Source of the DNA: GCA-2732755 sp965228265
GTDB taxonomy: Bacteria > Planctomycetota > Phycisphaerae > Phycisphaerales > UBA1924
NCBI GenBank assembly: GCA_965228265.1
Contig: OZ245804.1
Location: 3,162,001 to 3,226,000, forward strand
Direction of reading: 5' to 3'
Length of the DNA: 64,000 bases
This document shows, piece after piece, positions 15,500-24,271 of this stretch (its first letter is position 1; each line of letters starts with the position of its first letter). The notes below the pieces were generated by a model. That model did not search any database. It was not told where the DNA came from and worked only from the letters and a program-made list of their open reading frames with translations. The position numbers and the translations under genes were made by a program.

Positions 15500-17024
15500 A
15501 GCGAATCCCCTGTGCCAGTCGAAGCTCACTGCCGTAGTTGATCGTGCACGTCTGACGACGCATGTACGCCTTCCAGCTGTCGCTGCCGGCCTCGCGCCCG
15601 CCGCCCGTGTCTTTCTCGCCGCCGAACGCCCCGCCGATCTCGGCGCCGGACGTCCCGAGGTTGACGTACGCCAGCCCGCAATCGCTGCCCGAGCCGTCGA
15701 CGGCGAGGAACCGCTCGGTCGTGTTGACGTTGCTGGAGAAGATCGCGCTGGAGAGGCCCTGATCGACGCTGTTCTGCATCGCGATCGCGTCCTCGATGTC
15801 TTCGAAGGTGAAGACGTAAAGGATCGGAGCGAAGGTCTCGTCCATCGCGATGGGCAGATCGTTGGAGGCCGGGGCGCGGATGATGGTCGGCTCGACGAAC
15901 GTGCCGCCGAGGCCGTCGGGCTTGGCGACCTTACCCCCGACGAGCACCTCGCCGCCCTGGGCCTTGGCCTGCTCGATGGCGTTCTGGTACGCCTCGACCG
16001 TGCGCTCGCCGATGACGGGCCCGACGAGCGTGCCCTCGGCCAGCGGATCGCCGATCTTGATCGTCTGGTACGCCTTGACCATCCGCCCCACCATCTCGTC
16101 GACGATGGACTGATGAGCGATGAGTCTGCGCGAGGTGGTGCAGCGCTGACCGGCGGTGCCGACCGAGCCGAAGACCGTGGACTTGACCGCAAGGTCGAGG
16201 TCTGCGTCCTTATCGACGATGACGGCGTTGTTGCCGCCCAGCTCAAGCAGGCAGCGGCCGAGTCGGCCCGCGACCACCTGGCCCACGTGACGCCCCATGT
16301 TGCAGCTGCCGGTGGCGCTGATCAGGGGCAGTCGCTTGTCGGCGATCATGCGCTCGCCGACCTCGTCGTCCGTGCCGATCACGAGGCGGAACACACCCGG
16401 GTGCCCCATCTCGGTCGCCACGCGGTCAGCGATCGCGTTCGTCGCCATCGCGGTCAGCGGCGCCAGGAGCGAGGGCTTCCAGACCGTGACGTTGCCGCAG
16501 ATCGCGGCGATCATCGCGTTCCAGCCCCACACGGCGTTGGGGAAGTTGAAGGCCGTGATGCACCCGATCACGCCCAAGGGGAGCCACTGCTCCATCATCC
16601 TGTGCAGCGGACGCTCGCTCGGGACCGTCTTGCCCCCCACCATGCGCGAGAGGCCCACGGCGTAATCCGCGATGTCGATCGTCTCCTGCACCTCACCGAT
16701 GCCCTCGGCCCGGATCTTGCCGACCTCCATGCTCTCAAGCTCGCCCAGAGGCACGAGCAGGCGGCGCATCTCAAGTCCGATGTTGCGAACCACCTCGCCC
16801 CGCACCGGCGCGGGCACGGCCCGCCATCGCTTGAACGCCTCCTGTGCCTCGGCGATCGTCTGCTCATAGGAATCCGCCGAATCGAGCTTCACACCCGCGA
16901 TGGGCTCGCCCGTGGCGGGATTGAAGCTCACCACGACGCCGCTCTCCGGGCTCTCCCGCCCGGTCACGCCGGCGACGTAGCGAGGGTCCTGCTCCAGGTT
17001 CAAACTCGGATCTGGGGTATGCAT
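15492..17024 (-). CDS. Aldehyde dehydrogenase, ALDH7 (aminoadipate semialdehyde/P6C) type
   Basis: 510 residues. The catalytic core shows ITAFNFPNAVWGWN, LELGGNNAVIVDKDADL with Glu as general base, and the nucleophilic cysteine in GTAGQRCTTSRR. The C-terminal run TSGAEIGGAFGGEKDTGGGR with SDSWKAYMRR and LAQGIRF is distinctive of the ALDH7/antiquitin group, which oxidises alpha-aminoadipic semialdehyde (L-piperideine-6-carboxylate) in lysine breakdown. The physiological substrate here is inferred from family only. ATG 17024 is chosen; a TTG at 17045 directly after the pfkB stop is an alternative. Confidence 0.88.
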   Translation of the reverse strand: MHTPDPSLNLEQDPRYVAGVTGRESPESGVVVSFNPATGEPIAGVKLDSADSYEQTIAEAQEAFKRWRAVPAPVRGEVVRNIGLEMRRLLVPLGELESMEVGKIRAEGIGEVQETIDIADYAVGLSRMVGGKTVPSERPLHRMMEQWLPLGVIGCITAFNFPNAVWGWNAMIAAICGNVTVWKPSLLAPLTAMATNAIADRVATEMGHPGVFRLVIGTDDEVGERMIADKRLPLISATGSCNMGRHVGQVVAGRLGRCLLELGGNNAVIVDKDADLDLAVKSTVFGSVGTAGQRCTTSRRLIAHQSIVDEMVGRMVKAYQTIKIGDPLAEGTLVGPVIGERTVEAYQNAIEQAKAQGGEVLVGGKVAKPDGLGGTFVEPTIIRAPASNDLPIAMDETFAPILYVFTFEDIEDAIAMQNSVDQGLSSAIFSSNVNTTERFLAVDGSGSDCGLAYVNLGTSGAEIGGAFGGEKDTGGGREAGSDSWKAYMRRQTCTINYGSELRLAQGIRFE

Positions 17025-17045
17025 CCGGCGATCGTAGGCGACCAA

Positions 17046-18224
17046 TTACCGGGCCTGAGACCTCGGAAGATCTCTCAGGAACTCGGCAAGCCGATCCCGG
17101 CTCGGACTCTTGGCGTCACGCACGTACGCCCCGCTCACCGCGCATCCGACGGCCAGACACGACGCCAGATCGAGCCCGAGATTCTGCGCCATCGCGAACC
17201 CGCCGTTGAAATGGTCGCCCGCACCGGTCGAGATCCTGGGCTTGATCGTAAATGGCCCCTCGAACCACGCCGTCGATGTCGCGTCGGCAGCGGCGGCTCC
17301 CTCTCTGGGGTGCACGACGCAGCAGGCGAGCCCGAGCTTGGCGCGGATCGTCGAGGCCGCGTGCTCCATCGCCGAGCCAAGCGACTGATTACCCGGGCCC
17401 TCATAAATATCCACACCCAGCACGCGCCCCATGCGCTCCGCCTCGGCCTGATTGAGCCCGAGCGTGACGGGCACGTATCCCGAGAGCTCCGTCAGATATC
17501 CCGCCGCCCGGCGCACATCCTCGTCGGTGCGCTTGGCCGGGTCGCAGAGATCAATGAACACGCCACGCTTCTTGTCCTTGCCAAGTCCGGGCAGCACGTC
17601 GTCGATCAGGCCGCGCCAGATGCCCTCGACGCCCTGAAGCATCACCCAGTTGACGATCCCGATCGTCGTCGCGTCCTCGTAGATCTGTCGCACCGTGTCG
17701 AGCCCGATGACGTCCTTGATGAGTGACCACGACACGGCCTGCACGCTCGCCGTTTTGCCGAGCATGAGCTTGCCATCTTCAAATTCGAGCGCATCGGTCT
17801 GGGCCGCCGGCGCAATCGGATAGACCTTTTTGCACCGATCCGCCATCGGCTGGTAGACCGGGCTGAGCAGTTGCGGGTCGTCTGTCGTTCCGACGGCGCC
17901 GATGTAGGTCACCGAGGCGCCCAGGCTCCCCATCGCGGCCGCCAGCAATGGCCCGTTGCCACCGAACCTCTGCTCGGCGACGTGGAGTTCGATGTTCGTG
18001 CTCTTGCCCGCAGCCGCGGCACACCGGTCCGCAAATCCCGTGATCGTCGAAACAGGGCGGAAGTCCTCGGGCTGCATCGAGTGGCGCTGGTCGACGACGC
18101 GGATGATCGAGTCAACAAAGCCATCGAACCCCACCACCGCATTCACGGCTCTGAGGTCGGCTTCGGATTTGCCCGCCACCGCTTCTGCGGCAGCCTCGGC
18201 GATGGCGCGTCGGTCACTCGTCAT
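17046..18224 (-). CDS. PfkB-family carbohydrate kinase
   Basis: 392 residues of the ribokinase/PfkB family. VNAVVGFDGFVDSI is the first strand and substrate region, FGGNGPLLAAAMGSLGA is the N-terminal PfkB signature, and STGAGDHFNGGFAMAQ is the C-terminal signature with the catalytic aspartate in GAGD. The sugar cannot be assigned. At 392 residues it is longer than ribokinase (about 310). ATG 18224 is preferred over an upstream start that would cross the rdgB start region. First gene of a leftward set with the ALDH7-type dehydrogenase and rpiA. Confidence 0.82.
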   Translation of the reverse strand: MTSDRRAIAEAAAEAVAGKSEADLRAVNAVVGFDGFVDSIIRVVDQRHSMQPEDFRPVSTITGFADRCAAAAGKSTNIELHVAEQRFGGNGPLLAAAMGSLGASVTYIGAVGTTDDPQLLSPVYQPMADRCKKVYPIAPAAQTDALEFEDGKLMLGKTASVQAVSWSLIKDVIGLDTVRQIYEDATTIGIVNWVMLQGVEGIWRGLIDDVLPGLGKDKKRGVFIDLCDPAKRTDEDVRRAAGYLTELSGYVPVTLGLNQAEAERMGRVLGVDIYEGPGNQSLGSAMEHAASTIRAKLGLACCVVHPREGAAAADATSTAWFEGPFTIKPRISTGAGDHFNGGFAMAQNLGLDLASCLAVGCAVSGAYVRDAKSPSRDRLAEFLRDLPRSQAR

Positions 18225-18262
18225 GCCCGCATTGTTGCCGCCCCGCTCGACTACAGTCACCC

Positions 18263-19462
18263 ATGACCGGCCCACTCGACCAGCCCATCGTCCTGGCCTC
18301 GGGGAACCCCAAGAAACTCGCCGAGATGCGCGAGATCCTGGGCGCGATCGGCCTCGAAATCGTGGGCCTGAATGATCTCGGCCTCGATCTGACCGAGCCC
18401 GAAGAAACGGGCACGACCTTCGCCGAGAACGCCCGGATCAAGGCCATCGGCTACGCCGAGCAGACGGGCCGCGCGTGCCTGGCCGACGACTCGGGGCTTG
18501 TCGTTGATGCCCTTGATGGCGAGCCGGGCGTCTACAGCGCTCGTTACTCCGCCGACGAACACCCGGGCGACCTGCCAAGAGCAGAGCGGGATCGGCTCAA
18601 CAACGAAAAACTCCTGCGCAGGCTCGCGGACACACCGCTCAAAGATCGCACCGCAAGATTCGTCTGCGCAATGTGTCTGGCGACTCCCAAACCCGGTGGG
18701 GGCGGCGTCCCGCCGCCCACTACAGCCACTCCCCACCCCACACTCATCAAACGCAAATCTGGCAACCTCCCCCACTGGCGATACGAAGGCTCCACATACT
18801 TCGTCACGTTCCGAGTTCTTGAGGGTGAACTCACTCCCGATGAGAGACAGCTCGTTGCAGACGCGTGTCTCCATATTCACAACGAACAACGAGCCGTTTT
18901 GCACATCGCAACGATCATGCCCGACCATGTCCACATGCTTATCCGCCCGCGAGAAGGCCACGACCTCTCAAAGCTGCTTCACAGTCTCAAGAGCTTCACA
19001 GCACATCAGATCAATACCGAGCGTGGTGCATCGGGCAAACTCTGGCAGCGCGAGTCCTACGACCGGATTATGCGATCAGCGGATGAGATTGCCGAAAAAT
19101 ACAAATACATCGAGCAGAATGCGGTCCGGAGAAGACTTGTGGATCGGCCAGGTGAATACCAGTGGACTGTGATAGGTGAAGACGATGGGCGGCGGGACGC
19201 CGCCCCCACCGGGGAAGCCTCCGCCACGACAACCCCGCCTCAGATCCTCGCCGAAACACAAGGCACCTTCGAAGGCGTCATCGGCCTGCCAGGTGATGTC
19301 CCGCGCGGCGCGAACGGCTTCGGGTATGACCCACTCTTCCTCGTCAAGCCCGACCTCGCCCGCAGTTCCGCCGAGCTCACGCCGGGCGAGAAGCACGCAC
19401 TGAGCCACCGAGGCCACGCCGCCCGCGCAATCGCCGAGAAGCTCCGCGCACTCAAACCATAA
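18263..19462 (+). CDS. rdgB: RdgB/HAM1 nucleotide pyrophosphatase with in-frame Y1 transposase insertion
   Basis: 399 residues, twice the usual RdgB length. Residues 1-143 are N-terminal RdgB (LASGNPKKLAEM, LADDSGLVVDAL, GVYSARYSADEH, ARFVCAMCLATP). Residues from about 326 are C-terminal RdgB (LAETQGTFEGVIG, NGFGYDPLFLV, ELTPGEKHALSHRG). Between them lies a REP-associated tyrosine transposase: LPHWRYEGSTYFVTFRV, the HUH motif MPDHVHML with His222/His224, SLKSFTAHQIN, and Tyr280/Tyr282 in KYKYIEQN. The insertion falls in the turn before the EGxxEG strand, where extra sequence may be tolerated. RdgB removes ITP/XTP from nucleotide pools. A TACAGT box ends 5 nt before the ATG. Whether the fusion protein is active, or is processed, is unknown. 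Confidence 0.85.
   Translation: MTGPLDQPIVLASGNPKKLAEMREILGAIGLEIVGLNDLGLDLTEPEETGTTFAENARIKAIGYAEQTGRACLADDSGLVVDALDGEPGVYSARYSADEHPGDLPRAERDRLNNEKLLRRLADTPLKDRTARFVCAMCLATPKPGGGGVPPPTTATPHPTLIKRKSGNLPHWRYEGSTYFVTFRVLEGELTPDERQLVADACLHIHNEQRAVLHIATIMPDHVHMLIRPREGHDLSKLLHSLKSFTAHQINTERGASGKLWQRESYDRIMRSADEIAEKYKYIEQNAVRRRLVDRPGEYQWTVIGEDDGRRDAAPTGEASATTTPPQILAETQGTFEGVIGLPGDVPRGANGFGYDPLFLVKPDLARSSAELTPGEKHALSHRGHAARAIAEKLRALKP
18694..18720 (-). repeat. REP-like palindrome, family 1, copy B (left of transposase)
   Basis: Reads CGGTGGGGGCGGCGTCCCGC CGCCCAC on the plus strand, the reverse complement of copies A and C. Its inverted orientation relative to copy C is the layout expected for REP pairs around a RAYT gene. 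Confidence 0.8.
19184..19211 (+). repeat. REP-like palindrome, family 1, copy C (right of transposase)
   Basis: GATGGGCGGCGGGACGCCGC CCCCACCG, identical to copy A over 28 bases. It is followed at once by GGGAAGCCTCCGCCAC, which repeats in reverse the 15-mer found beside copy A near 2891-2905. Confidence 0.8.
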
Positions 19463-19467
19463 GAAAA

Positions 19468-19491
19468 CGCCCGCCGCAATCGCGACGGGCG
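19468..19491. terminator. Hairpin between convergent rdgB and dnaK
   Basis: CGCCCG (19468-19473) pairs with CGGGCG (19486-19491), placed 6 nt after the rdgB stop. A moderately T-rich stretch (GTGTGTTTG) follows. A short low-complexity run with two AAGGCAC copies (on the minus strand, 19510-19541) separates it from the dnaK stop. Confidence 0.4.
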
Positions 19492-19540
19492 CTCGTGTGT
19501 TTGATTCTCGACTAGTGCCTTATGCCTAGTCCCTTGTGCC

Positions 19541-21448
<1,908 letters not shown>

Positions 21449-21495
21449 ATGTATGAACCTCCGATTCCGCCGAGCCAGGCACGGCAAGGCACAGA

Positions 21496-21512
21496 TTGCA
21501 ACACCTGTGCCA
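21496..21512 (-). promoter_or_regulatory. Sigma-54-type -24/-12 promoter for dnaK
   Basis: On the minus strand the sequence reads TGGCAC-AGGTG-TTGCAA. This matches the RpoN consensus TGGCAC-N5-TTGCW, with GG and GC separated by the required 10 nt. It lies about 48 nt before the dnaK ATG, giving a start site near 21488 and a leader of about 40 nt with a GGAGG site. An overlapping 7-bp inverted repeat (GGCACAG / CTGTGCC, 21488-21511) could be a regulator site. Confidence 0.55.
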
Positions 21513-21617
21513 ACCCCCGCATCGGCGTTTTCGGGCCGCCTTGGCCTCTCTGGACCGCCCGATCGGGCCCGCCAAGCCCCGCTGCTGCCGATCTGGCAGG
21601 GACGCTAGGCTGACACC

Positions 21618-22145
21618 GTGACCCCTCCCCCCCCGGCAATGACACCCCCACATGTGATGGTCATCGGGGGCACCGGCATGCTCGCGGGCCTCTGCCAGAC
21701 GCTCGCCGATCGCGGGCACCCCACTTCCGTCCTGGCGCGACGCAGCCAAGACCTCGGGCCGGGCGTCTTGTGCTTTACCTGTGATTACACCCGTGCCGAT
21801 TCGCTCACAGCCGCGGCGGACCAGGCGATGGCCGAACTCGGACCGGTCGGGGTGCTGATCTCGTGGATCCACAGCACCGCGCCGGGCGCAGCCATGCACG
21901 CACATCGGCTGACGAATCCGGATCGTCATCTCCGGATCCTCGGCAGCGCGGGCGCGCAACGGCCCGCCCCGGATCCCTCCGAGGCGGGCTGTGAACGGAT
22001 CACGTTGGGGTGGGTGCGGACCGGTTCCACCAGTCGCTGGCTGTCGCATGCGGAAATCTGCCTGGGCGTCATTGGCGCGTTCGATCGGCCTCAACCGGAA
22101 ACGATCGTCGGCACCGTCGAGCCCTGGAAACACAGGCCGGAGTGA
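21618..22145 (+). CDS. Short Rossmann-fold dehydrogenase-like protein
   Basis: 175 residues. The dinucleotide-binding loop is VMVIGGTGMLAGLCQTLADR near residue 14, followed by VLARR. GVLISWIHSTAPGAA in the middle closely resembles a small family of SDR-like proteins (about 175 residues) seen in Firmicutes, which have the nucleotide-binding half of an SDR but not a full catalytic domain. No YxxxK pair is evident, so enzymatic activity is uncertain. The GTG at 21618 has TAGGCT ending 6 nt upstream and no Shine-Dalgarno, suggesting a leaderless mRNA. Confidence 0.6.
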   Translation: MTPPPPAMTPPHVMVIGGTGMLAGLCQTLADRGHPTSVLARRSQDLGPGVLCFTCDYTRADSLTAAADQAMAELGPVGVLISWIHSTAPGAAMHAHRLTNPDRHLRILGSAGAQRPAPDPSEAGCERITLGWVRTGSTSRWLSHAEICLGVIGAFDRPQPETIVGTVEPWKHRPE

Positions 22146-22161
22146 CTCAGCCTTATTGCGC

Positions 22162-22695
22162 TCAGCCCTTGGCGCTCTTGGGCTTCTGGCTCCACAGGCG
22201 GAACCCGCGAGCGAGCGTGCAGAGGAAGACCATCGCGGAGATCGCAGTGACGACGATCATCTCGTTGCTCTGCACCTCCATCACGAGGCTCGCTGCCCCG
22301 GCGATCCAGAGGCCGGCCCAGGCGATGAGGATCATCGAGCCGAGCCTGCGCATGCCCGCTGCGGGCGAGAGCGTCATGCCCAGACCCGCGAGCACCGCCA
22401 GCGCCTGTCCGCCGGCGATGACCGCGCCGAGCTGCCCCTCGTAATGGAGCCCGAAGGCGGGGAAGGTGAGATTCCCGAGCCGGGCGCTGAAGAACTCGGC
22501 CATCCCGCCGCGCCAGACCTGCTCGGCGAAGATGATGCACTTCGAGGCTGTCCCGATCGAGAAGACCCAGACCACAGCCGAGATCATGAGATTGATCACG
22601 CTCTTGCTGATCTTCTGGCGGATGCCGAGCTTCTTGGCGTCCTGCTTGTCTGAACCGAGGCCAAAGCTCGGACGTCCGGTCGCAGCGGTCGACAT
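22162..22695 (-). CDS. Integral membrane protein of unknown function
   Basis: 177 residues with four probable membrane segments: about 41-57 (NLMISAVVWVFSIGTAS), 90-112, 119-140 (MILIAWAGLWIAGAASLVM) and 147-166. The N-terminus is soluble and basic, and the C-terminus is a short basic tail (WSQKPKSAKG). No family is recognised. ATG 22695 is preceded by GGAGGG at a good distance, which decides it over an in-frame ATG 7 codons earlier. It is convergent with the dehydrogenase-like gene, with only 16 bp between the stops. Confidence 0.55.
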   Translation of the reverse strand: MSTAATGRPSFGLGSDKQDAKKLGIRQKISKSVINLMISAVVWVFSIGTASKCIIFAEQVWRGGMAEFFSARLGNLTFPAFGLHYEGQLGAVIAGGQALAVLAGLGMTLSPAAGMRRLGSMILIAWAGLWIAGAASLVMEVQSNEMIVVTAISAMVFLCTLARGFRLWSQKPKSAKG

Positions 22696-22879
22696 GCCCA
22701 ATCCCTCCATCTGCACTGCCCCCGCATTGAGGGCCTTACCGGGTAGACATCGGATTCAGTGGGCCGAACTTCACCCCTAACTCATTGCCTATCAGTCATT
22801 TGAGGCGAATCTCTCCAGTTGGGAGGGCTGTGCCGGCACCTGCCTGGCCCGAATACGCGACCGGAGGGCACGAGTGCTC

Positions 22880-22885
22880 TATAAT
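22880..22885 (+). promoter_or_regulatory. Consensus -10 box TATAAT before mqnE
   Basis: A perfect TATAAT lies 42 nt upstream of the mqnE ATG. No convincing -35 box is visible at 16-18 nt. It is the only perfect -10 hexamer I noticed in an intergenic region of this GC-rich window. Confidence 0.45.
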
Positions 22886-22927
22886 TCTTTCAGGAATCAT
22901 TGAAATCACCTCCCCGCGAGAGACGAC

Positions 22928-24259
22928 ATGACCACCCTCGAGGCCAGCCCCGCACCCATCCGACGCACCGGCCGACTCGACCCGGCACTCGAAGCCATCC
23001 GAGAAAAGGTTCTGGCGGGCCAGCGCCTCACGCTCGCCGAGGGCGAGGTCCTTTACACCACCCCCGATATCTGGAGCGTGTGCGAGCTGGCCAATCTCGT
23101 CCGCGACCGCATGCACCCGGGCGTGGCGTACTACAACATCAACCGGCACATGAACTACTCGAACGTGTGCGCGCTCAGCTGCAAGTTCTGCGAGTTCTAC
23201 CGCAAGAAAGACGAGAGCGGCGCGTACACGCGCGATCTCGACTACATCCGCGAAGAAGCGCACAAGGCCATCGAATCCGGCGCGACCGAGATGCACATCG
23301 TCGGCGGCCTGCACCCCTACTTGCCGTGGGATTACTACCCCGACATGGTCCGCACGATCCGCGAGGTCGTTGACAAGGCGGGCAGCAACCTCAACATCAA
23401 GGCGTTCACCGCGGTCGAGATCGTGCACCTGGCCAAGATCGCCAAGCAGTTCAAGCGCGACGACCGCAAGGCCGGCATCCGCTGGGTGCTCAAGGAACTC
23501 AAGGACGCGGGCCTCGGCTCGATCCCGGGCGGCGGCGCGGAAGTCTTCGACGACCGCGTCCACGACGAGGCCTTCAAGGGCAAGATCCGACACGACGCGT
23601 GGCTCGATGTCCACACCGTGGCGCACGAACTCGGGCTCAACTCCAACTGCACCATCCTCTACGGCCACATCGAGCAGCGCAAAGAACGCCTCGTGCACAT
23701 GGACATGCTCAGGCGCGCCCAAGACCAGGCGCTCACGCGACTCGGCTACACGGGCGACTCGGACTGGAGCGCGTACTCGAACGCCTACGAGGGCATCGAC
23801 GACAACACCGTCGATGCGATCACACTCACCCGCGAGGGCACCAAGATCCCCCACCCCGGCATGAACGAGAACGCAGGGTACTTCCAGACCATCATCCCCC
23901 TGCCCTTCTTCCCCGACGGCTCCGAACTCGAACACCTTTACGGCCCATCCGGCCTCGAAAACCTCCGCACACTCGCCGTCGCCCGCCTCATGCTCGACAA
24001 CTTCCCCCACGCCAAGAGCTTCTGGATCATGCAGACCCTCGCGATGAGCCAGCTCATGCTCAAGGCAGGCGCAGACGACATCGACGGCACCGTCGTCTGG
24101 TACGACATCACCAAAGTCGGCGGCCAGACCACGCACCAGGAGACGACCGCGTGGGACCTCGAACGCGCGATCCGCGAGGCGGGCTACGAGCCGGTGGAGC
24201 GGGACACGCTGTACCGGCGGGTTGTGCGGGAGGGGAAGAGGTGGAGTTTATCTTTGTGA
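22928..24259 (+). CDS. mqnE: Aminofutalosine synthase (radical SAM)
   Basis: 443 residues. The radical-SAM cluster motif CALSCKFCEFYRK (CxxxCxxC) follows NRHMNYSNVC near residue 80. GATEMHIVGGLHPYLPW, IKAFTAVEIVHLAKIA, GSIPGGGAEVFDDRV and SNCTILYGHIEQRKERLVH match MqnE, which joins a chorismate-derived enolpyruvate to the adenosyl radical in the futalosine route to menaquinone. An extra segment of about 45 residues (near 275-320, around DSDWSAYSNAYEGID) precedes the usual FQTIIPLPFFPDG block. ATG 22928 follows a weak ribosome site and lies 42 nt after TATAAT. Confidence 0.88.
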   Translation: MTTLEASPAPIRRTGRLDPALEAIREKVLAGQRLTLAEGEVLYTTPDIWSVCELANLVRDRMHPGVAYYNINRHMNYSNVCALSCKFCEFYRKKDESGAYTRDLDYIREEAHKAIESGATEMHIVGGLHPYLPWDYYPDMVRTIREVVDKAGSNLNIKAFTAVEIVHLAKIAKQFKRDDRKAGIRWVLKELKDAGLGSIPGGGAEVFDDRVHDEAFKGKIRHDAWLDVHTVAHELGLNSNCTILYGHIEQRKERLVHMDMLRRAQDQALTRLGYTGDSDWSAYSNAYEGIDDNTVDAITLTREGTKIPHPGMNENAGYFQTIIPLPFFPDGSELEHLYGPSGLENLRTLAVARLMLDNFPHAKSFWIMQTLAMSQLMLKAGADDIDGTVVWYDITKVGGQTTHQETTAWDLERAIREAGYEPVERDTLYRRVVREGKRWSLSL

Positions 24260-24265
24260 TAAACT
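24245..24265 (+). promoter_or_regulatory. Palindrome with embedded -10 box before the HNH gene
   Basis: AGTTTATC-TTTGT-GATAAACT is a perfect 8-bp inverted repeat that covers the mqnE stop codon. Its right arm contains TAAACT (24260-24265), which ends 6 nt before the ATG at 24272. The layout fits a leaderless promoter overlapped by an operator, or a terminator for mqnE. Confidence 0.4.
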
Positions 24266-24271
24266 AACTTC

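Larger units (their letters stand above)
18694..19228 (+). mobile_element. REP-flanked RAYT (Y1 transposase) element inside rdgB
   Basis: A roughly 530-bp insert bounded by inverted copies of the family-1 palindrome (18694-18720 and 19184-19211), with a GTGGCGGAGGCTTCC segment at its right end. The internal reading frame is a compact RAYT (Y1 HUH). It has lower GC than the host gene. It has no ATG, GTG or TTG ahead of its conserved N-terminus, so it depends on rdgB translation. The palindromes are themselves translated (GGGGVPPPT on the left, DGRRDAAPTG on the right). Exact ends and any target duplication cannot be fixed without an empty site. Confidence 0.8.

Noticed and set aside
15480..17726. 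A 748-codon open frame antisense to rpiA, the aldehyde dehydrogenase and pfkB
   Set aside because: It crosses three well-supported genes, and its composition is that of a GC-rich shadow frame.
18263..19462. Intein in RdgB
   Set aside because: The insert has an HUH/Y1 transposase pattern. There is no Cys/Ser at the junctions and no His-Asn at the exit, so protein splicing is not supported.
18263..19462. rdgB as a simple pseudogene
   Set aside because: Both halves retain catalytic motifs and the frame is open throughout; decay would be expected to bring stops or frameshifts.
21449..21617. CIRCE/HrcA operator upstream of dnaK
   Set aside because: No TTAGCACTC-N9-GAGTGCTAA or close relative is present; the GGCACAG/CTGTGCC repeat is too short and different.
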